Below are positions 1 to 9,808 of a stretch of 60,000 nt of DNA, in pieces. The first letter of the stretch is position 1. Each line of letters opens with the position of its first letter. The position numbers were made by a program, and so were the translations under genes. The notes beneath the pieces were generated by a model. That model was not told the DNA's origin. It worked only from the letters and a program-made list of their open reading frames with translations, and made no database searches. This DNA is from Bolinopsis microptera (Eukaryota > Ctenophora > Tentaculata > Lobata > Bolinopsidae), in the NCBI RefSeq assembly GCF_026151205.1, contig NC_087076.1, positions 8,224,902 through 8,284,901 of the forward strand, in the 5' to 3' direction.

Positions 1-29
1 TCTTCACTTTAGCCAAAGCTCCAGTTATC

Positions 30-2101
30 ATGGGTGATGGTAAGTTAATTTGATTACATCAGTCTTACTTTAGTTATGCAGTTCATGCAAGAAACTCACC
101 AACTTATGAAAACGAATAAAAATCCTTTCTCCATGGTCTTGCTGTACTGTAAAGATTTGGATTCACATTAAAATAAAATATGTAGTTAATATACTCACCC
201 AAATTTCTTGCAGCCGCAGAAATGAAGGACGGGTTCAGCCTGTTCGACAAAGTTGGAGATAACAACATCGAGGCTAGCCAGATCGGTGACGTCATGAGAG
301 CTTTCGGCATCAACCCAACCAACGTAAGAAACAATTCTTTTTCCTTTTCAGTCTAATAAGGATAGTCGTGTTCCATTACTTATTTACGAAAATGAGATAG
401 CCTTAGCGCTTACAGGCTTTCGTGACGAGGTCTGCAGGAAACATAACTTTAGATATGAGTTGATAAGATGATTTGTAATAAGCACAGCGCCATAAATAAA
501 AGGGTTAATGTCACAGAGATTCCAGCCATAAGACGTTTCCTTGTGTTTCAATCGACAGAATTACAATAACTGAGCTAAATCCTAAACGTTGTATTCTGCA
601 GCCATTGCTGCATCAAAAGTTGCAGTGCTGACTCAAGAACACTGCAATTTGTACACTTGAGAGGTCACCGGAACAACATGTATCATACCATCCGGAGAAG
701 ATAATTGAATTTAAAACCCGGATCAGGCTACAAATGATACATTGCTCTGCGACCGTTACTCTTCTGTTATTGAATAATTTTCTTTTCCTGTGCCATAATG
801 AGTGTCCTGCTGTAATAGCGTGCATTTTATTGAAAATTCTAGTCACTACTTCATTGGATATTGTTATGATGGCATAAGAATTGTTAGCACAGACACGATT
901 GATCCGAACAAAATGATTCGCACTTACCGACAGAAATATTTGAAAATTCTTGGATGTTATAAATTTCTGATAAAATTTATTTACAAAAAGTTATTTATTT
1001 CATCAATCAATGATAATTATTTGACGTATGGCTTCCGAATAATTTAAATGACAGGTGCTTTGTCCATCATGTTTCAGCTTCAAGTCTTTTATAGTTATAT
1101 AAAGATTAACAATTGTTAATTAAATCATCACTATTCTCACAAAACAGGTCGCAGCGATTTCATATCTTTCAAAAATCAAAGCTTCATGACAATGAGTCAC
1201 ATCGATTTTAATTTGTCTAATCCCCAAATATTGCAGGCCCAGATCCAGAAAGCCATGGAAGGAATTGACCCAGCTGGAAAGAAGAGGCTCGGATTCAACA
1301 GATTCATGCCAGTGTTCGAGACCGTAAAGGGAGCCAGCAAGCCCATGACATTCGAGGATTACGTTGAGGGTATGAAAGTTTTCGACAGAGATCTTGTCGG
1401 ATACCTGAACTCCGGAGAACTGAGGCATTTACTGACATTCATGGGTATGTAGCTTTAAACTTGCGGTTCACTTCCTCTTTACTTAGCTGTAAACTTGCGG
1501 TTCACTCACTCTTTAGAATTAGATTTGAAGCTCCAACACTTTCTATAAGGATTAAGGACCATATTAGGGTAAAAGTTTCATCAACACAATTACAAGCAGC
1601 ACGGAGGTGTTGAAACGGGCAATTGGTTTGGGTTGAACTTGTGACAAGTTGCTTTCAACACTGTCTGCTGACAATGCTTGTACAGCATAAAAGAAACCGC
1701 TCAAACATTTTGATTTATAGGTTCTATCAGAGTCAAAACTTCTGCAAATAGTAAAAATTCAGATTTATTTTCTAAATGGTGTTTTAATTTACCGTTTTCT
1801 GTTAAGGTGAGAAACTGACAGATGAAGAAGTAGATCAAATTTTCGCTGGACTTGAAGATGATAACGGCAACGTACAATATGATGGTAAGTTACATTGTTC
1901 ATTAATTATATTACATAATTACATACTTAACTAGATTGGCACGTCCATTAAATTATTCAATCCTTTATGAAATTATATCGATTTTATTTGACCATTTTTA
2001 GTAGGTATGGCATGAATACCACAAAAGCTTTCTTCGATCATACCAAAAATTTTACAATCTATGTTTCAGAACTTATCAGAAGACTGATGAAAGACGCATA
2101 A
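30..2101 (+). CDS. Myosin essential light chain-like EF-hand protein, 5 coding exons
   Basis: Five exons join with consistent phases: 30-39, 214-323, 1237-1444, 1807-1884 and 2070-2101, all with GT/AG borders (donors GTAAGT, GTAAGA, GTATGT, GTAAGT). They encode 145 residues from ATG at 30 to TAA at 2099-2101, the usual size for an essential light chain of myosin II, which wraps the IQ helix of the myosin neck. Visible family marks are 'FSLFD' near residue 11, 'LGINP'-type 'FGINPTN' at the end of exon 2, '[14 protein letters not shown]' at about 79-92, '[20 protein letters not shown]' at about 100-119, and the C-terminal 'YDELIRRLM'. The EF loop at 15-26 ends in Gln rather than Glu, and the loop at 90-101 lacks an acidic residue at position 5, so calcium binding is doubtful, as is normal for essential light chains. 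A splice acceptor (AG at 11-12) lies 17 bases before the ATG, so the 5' UTR is itself spliced. Its 5' source is outside the window. Confidence 0.93.
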
Positions 2102-4022
2102 GTTGAACACTGGGTAGTTTATAATCTTGAGACCAGCGCAAGATGCCCTGCTGCCAGAGCGCACCTCGAGGCTGGGTCCTCTACCCCGGAGACATGGCAC
2201 GAGGCTGGCCTGGTGGTCGCAATGGTGGTACCCGCGGGATATAAGTCCATGGAAAGACAGAAAATCGTTATATTGTGGCGCCACAAGTATGAAACTCTAG
2301 CTCCTGTATTGTGTTATGTATAAATTTGGGCTCAATTTTATACAGTTTGTAAATTATGTTTTGATTATTGCATGCTTGTTCAAATCCTGAGTTTTACTTG
2401 TATTGATGCATTGACATCCAGAATCAATCTTTCATAAAGATAGAAAATCATCTAATTTGGGATTATCTCCTATAGAAACATGCCCGCGAATACTACGCAT
2501 TTGACAGGGTCCAAAAATATTGATCAAGACCGGAATTAAATCCGAAATTTGTTAAGTTCAAACGATCGTTTAAACGTTGCGTTATATCATTTTATAGCAG
2601 TATACGTTCTGTAGTTTGACAAGCCGTGAAGTTCAACTGTGTCCAACATAATTAGGGCCCATTCACCAAATCTGTCCAACGTAATTAGGGCCCATACAAA
2701 ATCTGTCCAACATGATTAGGGCCCATACAAAATCTGTCCAATGACTTCACACAAAGTTGCGCATCGTTTCCAAAACAGTATATCGATGACCAAAACTCGT
2801 TTTGCTACCCTAATTCCGCTATGTTGGATCAAGAACTGGGGGATGCCAGTCAATACTGTGTAATGCTGATTTAGATTACACAGACTGCAGGCAGGGCGGG
2901 TTTGTCTTTCAGCTCTGCTATGTAGCCAGGTATTGCTGGTGGTGGAAATCTCTAATGTGTATGCAGACGGAAAATTGTCTTGAACTAGAGTGCACTTTTC
3001 GATGCACGTACTGATCAAGTTCGAGAAAGTTGATTTCTGGCGAACTTGAGTTGAGACAATATAATCTATTATCGCGCTTTTTCTTAAACAGCTAACCTGT
3101 TCGGAGCAAACTATAAGATAGGTGTCAAGTGTCAACGAAAGTGTAAAAAAGCGTTAGATTAAAAAATCTTGCATTTTATAATGAAATAAAGAGCAGGTTC
3201 GGACTAGACACCAGCTATCTCTTCCCAATCGCAAGGAATGCGATGTAACAGCTGAGGACAACCTCCCTCAACTTAAGTATCGAGACAGGACGATATGGTC
3301 GGGGGAAATATTGAATCGAAGTTTTTTTATTTTGTTATTTTTTATGATTTCAATACCGACGACAAAGAAAACAAAACAGATACAATTGCACCACGATGAG
3401 TATTGTTAATATTCAAGTATTTGTATCAGCATATGTTTAATAATTTAACGTATAAGAGACCCCAATACATATGGTTTTATTGGTTACTTGTGAGGAGAAG
3501 AACTATATAAGATTTGACAAGTGACAGTGATTCTGAGTTTGCATTTGATAATATCACCTCCGCACCAGTATCTAGATCAACCAACTACCAATGTCTCTCT
3601 GGGCATGTGTCTACAATCTACATGCACCCAAATATCTTTCCAGCAAACCTGCAGCTATACCACACACAGTTACAAACAGCGCATTTCTTATCGTTCCAAT
3701 TTAGCTGGTCGACATACCATCCCTAATCACTCTCCATTTTGCGATTTCAATCCAAATTTTGAGAAGATATCAGTAATTTTTGACGTTTGGCCATGGAATT
3801 AACCATAAAATCTTTTTCGATAAACTGAAATTAATTTTTTTTTTTAAAGTTTTGATCGTGCTATCGCTAAATTAACAATAGCTTAGAAAAAGGAGAAATG
3901 CGACAAAAAAAATTTTGGCGCAAATTTTTAATAGCCGACTTTTTAAAAAAAAACTTTTGTTTCCAACTTCAAAAAAAAGAATAACTAAATGGAGTTATTA
4001 AGGTGGTCAAGTTTCCTGAATA
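2102..4022. other. 3' flank of the light-chain gene, no further gene recognised
   Basis: About 170 bp after the stop is locally GC-rich (2110-2270) and is probably the 3' UTR. No clear AATAAA lies close by. A tandem repeat is annotated at 2641-2742. The open frame on the minus strand at 2716-3135 (139 codons) has no recognisable domain and I do not call it a gene. The rest is AT-rich and shows nothing I can name. Confidence 0.5.
2641..2742. repeat. Short tandem repeat, about 32 bp unit, 3 copies
   Basis: Three successive units carry the core ATTAGGGCCCAT preceded by TGTCCAAC (for example near 2651, 2686 and 2717). The units differ at a few positions and the spacing is 31-35 bp. The core GGGCCC is a palindrome. 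No role is evident. Confidence 0.7.
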
Positions 4023-5170
4023 CCTTAATTCCCAAAAATTTGGGCGACCAAAAATTTGAGCGGGCCTCTCGCCCAAATTTTTTGCAGACCAAATTAATTG
4101 CATAAATCTTTTCCGCCTGCTAAATTTTTTGCTAACCAAACTTTTGGCATTTGGCCTGTGGCCCTGAAATCTATAGAAAGATGGCTTTTTCTTCATATCC
4201 AAGTGAAAAAATATTTGAAATTTTAGTTTTCTAATCTATCATTCATGGCTTGACCAAGTAGCAGGGGTCTGGGGGCGCAGCCCCCAGTGTGGTCAAGGGG
4301 CGGAGCCCACCGGAAAATTTTTAAGGAAATTAGACAATTTTGACGCATTTTCCAGTACTTGAGGGAAACGAATTTACGTTAGCAGCAACTAAAAGAAAAA
4401 GCAAATTAATGTAAGTAGTCCGAATTTAAGCTTGACAGTACATACACGGAATTCATCCATTGTTCGTGGTAACTGGCATGGTATTTAAAGATAACACAAT
4501 GTAGGGGGGGGGGGGGGGGGGGCTACAGTGCAACAAAACTGTAAACCATAGCCGTCTGGTTTAATGCTTTGTTGAAGAATACATAATTTTCATGTTTTTG
4601 TAAACTTGTCCCCCAAATCCCAGGGGGGGGGGGCAGCTGCCCCCTGCCCCCCCCCCCCCCAGTGATGTAGCCCATGCGCAACACACAATTATGTACACCT
4701 TTGTTTCCCCAAAGCTAAGCGTATGTGCCGCTTAGTTTGATAGATCATGATGTAAAACTTCTAATTTTCTTCCAAACCTTTCGACCATCTGGTGAGGCGT
4801 CATAATGATAATTGTATGTGAAAGGGGTATGATAAGATATGCTGAGTGTAAGTAGACTAAACTATCTGATTGAGAGACTAAATATCACTATTGTATATCT
4901 ATCATTTTGTACTGTGCCATCGTCACTGTATTTTTTAGTAGTTACTGGGCAGATCGTAAATTTCATAATGTGAAACAACTCAGACTACCACCTACATGCT
5001 TAAAATTGGCAAATATCTAACTGAAATTTTAGTGGAAAATCGTTCATTTTTCGAAGAATTTGTGCCCAAATTTTTGGTCGCCCAAATGAGTTCAAATTTT
5101 CTGCCCAAATTTTTCGGGCTCAAATAAATTGTGCTCAATATAATGGCACACAAATTTTTGGGAACTAAGG
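4023..5170. mobile_element. TA-flanked inverted-repeat transposon (non-autonomous), CCTTA termini
   Basis: The left end CCTTAATTCCCAAAAATTTG at 4023 is matched by its reverse complement (with one change, CCTTAGTTCCC) ending at 5170. Both sides are flanked by TA (4021-4022 and 5171-5172), the target duplication of IS630/Tc1/mariner-type elements. The subterminal parts share further inverted similarity built from CCCAAATTTTT blocks. No transposase was seen inside. The interior holds G and C homopolymers (19 Gs at 4504-4522, and G and C runs at about 4622-4663) and a GC-rich hairpin at 4269-4287. The first bases of the terminus resemble those of the HIRAN-bearing elements at 12084 and 45079 (TA-CCTTACTCGG). 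The relationship is an inference. Confidence 0.65.
4269..4287. repeat. GC-rich hairpin, 8-bp stem with GCA loop
   Basis: CTGGGGGC, loop GCA, GCCCCCAG. A smaller one, GGGC-GGA-GCCC, follows at about 4300. It stands out sharply from the AT-rich surroundings. Confidence 0.7.
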
Positions 5171-6026
5171 TACTGCAAATCAGCAAAATACGGTAACAAA
5201 AATAATTGTTCTTAAGCTTTAGGGATTTGCATCTTCGCGTGATTGTCACTGTTATTTGGAAAATCAGTTGGTGTTTCAGTCTTTAGACACGCATTTCCTT
5301 CAGCTCGGTGGAGTTTGTTACTGAAAATGATGAGAAGTTATTGTTAAAAGAATGCACAGTGTAAAAGTGTAAAAATAAAATAAATTTTGTATGGTAGATT
5401 TATGGTAGACAATCTTGACGCATCAGTGTTTTCTAATTGTAGGAGAGCAATTCTGGGGATGTCATTAATGAACTCATTTTCTAATTATATCAACTCGTGC
5501 CAGTCCTAAACACTTTGAGATATTTCATGCTACAGTTCTTAACACGAAACCCTGTGATATCACAATTCACATAGCTAGACAAATTAATTCGACGATTTTT
5601 ATATTTCCTTTTCTATATGTGGGACATCGATGTGGTAGGATCTTAATGATTATGAATAAAATATATCTTATTTCTGAGAGTAAGAACGCCAAAACTGCCC
5701 CTCCCAGTTTTAAATAGGTTTTATATAAGCAAACAATTTAAACACCTTCTCACTTCTGTTTCCGGTATGTAATTTGTGGGGTGATTCGGAATCAGCGTTC
5801 GAAAATACATTGAACCAGGTAAGTTTCAACTGTCGGGGTCCTTTTAGAAAAATCTCGAAGGTCGACTGTAGATTGATTCAGCACGCTCGTGTAAATATAG
5901 TCTGAGTTTCAGTTAAAAGCCTTGATTTACCTGGTATAAAATTCATAATTACAAGTCTTAACCTGAAATCGTTTCCGCGACGATCGTCGATGGTCGTCAA
6001 ATAATTATTCATATACCCAGTTAATT
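5171..6026. other. AT-rich stretch, nothing recognised
   Basis: No gene-like frame, repeat boundary or RNA gene was recognised here. Confidence 0.4.
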
Positions 6027-6096
6027 ATGTCATGGCATTGCCTGGAGTTTAATATCAATTTAAATTGATATTAAACTCCAGGCAATGCCATGACAT
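6027..6096. repeat. Near-seamless perfect palindrome, about 68 bp
   Basis: The arm GTCATGGCATTGCCTGGAGT (from 6029) continues for 33-35 bases and is followed, with no spacer, by its exact reverse complement. The centre lies between 6061 and 6062. No mismatch is visible in the arms and no loop separates them. Confidence 0.9.
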
Positions 6097-6459
6097 TGAC
6101 TCCTTAACCATGACCAACCATTTACCAAAATGCAAAATACATAGTACGAGGAGCATCAGCAAGTATAGTAGTTTTATCATTACTAAGTTTAATTTACCGA
6201 ATAAATAAAATAGTAAAATGATGTTTCTCGCAACCACTTCGGTACAACGGCGAGATGCCACGCCGAGCTGCGAAGGATTGACATCGTGAATCAATGCAGG
6301 TGCATATACGTTTATTTCTTAATGAAAGGGATTTCAAGCCAGTAAGCGCCATATCGATCGCGACGTATTTTGGACGCTGATTCTGAATCACTTTTGAATG
6401 ACATAGGGTAAACATGCTTCCCTGAGGAGTTATGAACGAACAACTGTTTTGGTCACGTG

Positions 6460-6905
6460 ACAAACGTGAATTCAACTGTTTAGGGTTAGTGTTGAGGTTA
6501 GGGTCATTGTTATATAATAATAATATATAGTTATTGTTTTGGTTACGGTTACAGTTAGGGTGACGATTATTGTTATGGCTGTGAAGGATTGACATCTTGA
6601 ATTAACCCTTTATTATAATTATATTTATAGTTATACTACTACTAGTGTACCCCGGCCTTCTCCCGGGATTTCACTGCCGCAGTTAAAAAGGGTAGGAGTA
6701 TTTACCCGCTGAGTCATTAACACATATTTTAATCAGTTTTTTCTCGAATCTCGTGGCCTGGATAATTAAGTCATTATTAGGCACCACATTCCATGATCAT
6801 AAGGTTCGTACATCCTGTACCACGACTATTACACCTCATCACTCCTAGTCCTATTTACTCTGCACCACACCCGCCTATTATATTTGAAAACATGCATTAC
6901 ATTTA
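6460..6905. repeat. Dispersed repeat sequences shared with 46497-46830 and 53876-53990
   Basis: The part at about 6646-6905 (containing GGGTAGGAGTATTTACCCGC, and CATTCCATGATCATAAGG) recurs in inverted orientation at 46497-46830. The part at about 6470-6560 (GTTTAGGGTTAGTGTTGAGG and following) recurs inverted at about 53876-53990, where it reads as degenerate CCCTAA-like motifs. Boundaries are approximate and no coding capacity is seen. A SINE or MITE origin is possible but I see no tRNA promoter boxes. Confidence 0.55.
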
Positions 6906-6950
6906 ATTGTCGTATGAAAGTAAACAAACATACCGCATGAATGAGTGGCT

Positions 6951-6969
6951 CCCCCCCCCCCCCCCCCCC
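6951..6969. repeat. Poly-C tract (19)
   Basis: Nineteen uninterrupted Cs preceded by GTGGCT. It could mark an assembly-sensitive position. Confidence 0.85.
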
Positions 6970-7027
6970 TAATAAGCTTATAGTATTACTTGCAGCTAAC
7001 CTAATTATGACTTATGTACCAACGCTA

Positions 7028-8320
7028 CAGGGTGGCCCATAAGTGACTACCCACACGCAACCTCTTAATAACTCACGTAATTCGTCTCCAAATTGCACCA
7101 GAATTTCAGAGATTATAGATATGGGTCATACTTAGATTTCCTGAAAGTTTCGTAAGCCACGCCCAATTACAGTGGGCGTGGCGTGACACTCCCTCTTTTT
7201 CACTATTGTCTTCATAAAATGAGAACGCTTTAAGCTTAGAACTCAAAATTTTTTGCACACATTTGGCTTGATAATTGAAAACTTTTCCAAAAGTTTCAAG
7301 TTCATTGGTTAAAATATGGCTGAGTTATGACCATTTTAAAATCCATCGGATATGTGATCCGAGCACTCAGTCAGTGATATTTGCACTCAATTAGTGATCT
7401 CGTCACCCAATCTGATCAAGAGTAAGGCGTTAGCGTGTATTAATGAGGTTCATTAGGCTTTGATTGGATACCGATGATGACTTTGCTAGAAAGGGAAACA
7501 CAAATTTTTAGGATAAAAACCAGATCGTGACTTTTCAGGAAAAGCCGTTCTCTCCACCACTTCATCCGGTCTAGTAGAGCCCCAGTGAATTGCATTCTGG
7601 GAGTTGCATATCCGTTTATATGGCCTTGTCGCTGTACCAGATTTCGTCCTCAAAGTAGGGATCCACATTCTGCTTGGACAGGAATGTGTTGGCGAAATCT
7701 ATCCTCGATTGGAAATCACGGTCCAAAAGTTTGTGTTTCTTTGTGATTCGGTAGGCCCGGTTCGATGATTCAATGGATGGTTCATTCCTTTTTATTGATT
7801 GTAAGGAACCTGTGACTAGCAGGGCTCACAAGCCCTGAAATGGTGACACCACCATAAATTCGTGTGATAGCGTTTTAGGTGCAGTCAGCTGTATAGGCCG
7901 GCCCATAAGCAGGCTGCAACCAATCAAGCGGTGCATGTGAGCCAAACAGGCCATTAACCAAGTGACGAGATCACTGACTGAGTGCTCGGATCACGTATCC
8001 GATGAGTTTTGAAATGGTCATAACTTAGCCATATTTTAACCAATGAACTTGAAACTTTGGGAAAGGTTTTCAATTATCAAGCCAAATGTGTGCAAAAAAT
8101 TTTGAGTTCTTAGCTTAAAGCGTTCTCATTTTATGAAGACAATAGTGAAAAAGAGGGAGTGTCACGCCACGCCCACTGTAATTGGGCGTGGCTTACGAAA
8201 CTTTCAGGAAATCTAAGTATGACCCATATCTATAATCTCTGAAATTCTGGTGCAATTTGGAGACGAATTACGTGAGTTATTAAGAGGTTGCGTGTGGGTA
8301 GTCACTTATGGGCCACCCTG
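7028..8320. mobile_element. Mariner-like element with 350-bp terminal inverted repeats
   Basis: The terminus CAGGGTGGCCCATAAGTGA at 7028 is repeated inverted, ending at 8320, and TA flanks both ends (7026-7027, 8321-8322). The inverted repeats extend about 350 bp (7028-7379 against 7967-8320) with few differences. This is far longer than the short repeats of classic mariner elements. The 590-bp interior holds a decayed transposase on the minus strand (see 7486-7790). The TA target, the terminus and the transposase remnant together support the IS630/Tc1/mariner superfamily. Degenerate relatives of the same terminus lie at 43937-44112 and 58549-58660. Confidence 0.8.
7486..7790 (-). pseudogene. 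Mariner/IS630-type transposase remnant
   Basis: Read from 7790 downwards, one frame gives RDFQSRIDFANTFLSKQ, then DPYFEDEIWYSDKA. This matches the pattern around the first catalytic Asp in IS630/Tc1/mariner transposases (R..FA..L......F...I.FSDE). Another frame further on gives HWGSTRPDEVVERTAFPEK, the W-G-x-x-x-P-x-E-x-x-E block that follows it. Frame changes and stops separate the pieces, so no functional protein is made. Only about 100 residues of the catalytic domain survive, and the helix-turn-helix region and the remaining acidic residues are missing. Confidence 0.65.
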
Positions 8321-9655
8321 TACATAATATTCAGTAATGGAAGAGAAAGCGAAGAGGGAGAAAAAAGTGAGCCATTTTATGTCACATTTGTGGTACAAAA
8401 CCATCAATTAAACCACTTTGACTTACCACCGGCCGATTTTTAAAAAATTTGCTTTTTGGCCTCGTCAGAGTTTTGTCGGCACTATACCGAAAAAACCAGT
8501 CCCGTAACTCTAACCTTTTTCTAAATTACAAATTAAGCCGCTCGGAAATTTCCCGCACACACACATACACACACACACACAGATTTATTGAGATTATTGT
8601 TTAAGATGTATCATCTGATTGTTTCGATGCCCGTTCAAAATTATGTTCGTTCACGCAAGTCGTAATGTTCGGTCAAGAAACTTCCGATAAGGTACATAAT
8701 TGTAAAACTTTTAGAATTAATTGCTAAAAATTGGGCAGTGAATAATACACTATGGATGATGATCATTAATCATTTTATGTTACCACATGACTAAATTTAA
8801 CACTTTCATTTTGTGTCACTGACTCGTAGTCGTATTTAGAGCGATATAATTATAACACTCGCCACATTGACACATATAGTTCTAATTCTATAATACCAAA
8901 AAAGCTTATATGTACCCGAAGAAAATACTGTACAGAGTGGTCCGTGATTGTTAAGATCTCCCGCTTCTTTTTTTCCGATGACGATCCCATCAAAATTAGT
9001 ATTCGAGTCGTTTCTCCTGAAATATTACAAGTCAGAGTTGTGCAGTAGAATGGTATAGGAGAGACGAATTTACGACAGTTCACTGCGCACCGGCGTAAAT
9101 ACCTATCTATCAGTATCTTTATTATAATACGCCTAGAATTGTGTATCTGGAGTCCCTAGCGTATCGAGCAGAAAATGCCCGTAAGAGCTTCTAGTTTCAG
9201 TTTAATGATCTACTAAGTATTTATCCTTACAACCTGTCATGTTTAAATTATAGAACAGTTAACTATAGTATTTACGATGCAGTTGAGGCCATGCGGCACT
9301 TCTTAAACATTTCGATGCAGCACGTGCAGTGAACTAGAATAAAACAGTTATCAGTTATGAATATGACAGGTAGCTTATTAAAATTGTCGTATTGACCTGT
9401 CGTAAGATCGAACCAATTTTCGACAAGTATATTTAGGAACTACTTTAAAGCTTTAACTTTAAGTACTACTCGAATGCAAAGCGTTTAAGAACGGTTATAA
9501 TGTTTCAGTAATTCTTACTTTTCTTCCGCGCCTGCCTTCGTGTGGTTGAAGGGTGCTTTTATAGCTCCTTTTATCATCTTTTTACCTCTGAAAGAAATTT
9601 AAATTTCAGTGTCTACTTTCTTATAATACCACCCATCAAGTATAATGTAAACCGA
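8321..9655. other. Non-coding stretch with a CA microsatellite
   Basis: An imperfect (CA)n run sits at about 8556-8581. The rest is AT-rich and shows no gene or repeat boundary that I can support. Confidence 0.4.
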
Positions 9656-9659
9656 ATAT

Positions 9660-9808
9660 GATGAATTATATAAACTGGCATGAACCCGTCTAGCCCTAAA
9701 GTGGTATGGTGTCAAGAAACAACAATGTTTATTTATTTTGTGATTTTGACACATTTAAGGGTCCAAATTTCGGGACTTGAAGCACTTATTCTTTGGCCAA
9801 TTTTAAAA
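9660..9808. repeat. Degenerate copy of dispersed repeat C
   Basis: Motifs in order (AACCCGTCTAGCCCTAAAG, GGTGTCAAG, GGGTCCAAATTTCGGG, CTTTGGCCAATTTT) match the copy at 22845-22980 in the same orientation. They also match the copies at 15240-15580 and 58925-59225 in the opposite one. It abuts and supplies the stop codon of the GPCR gene at 9803-9805. Confidence 0.65.

Noticed and set aside
2716-3135. 139-codon minus-strand frame downstream of the light-chain gene
   Set aside because: No recognisable domain, no ATG at its start, and composition like its surroundings.
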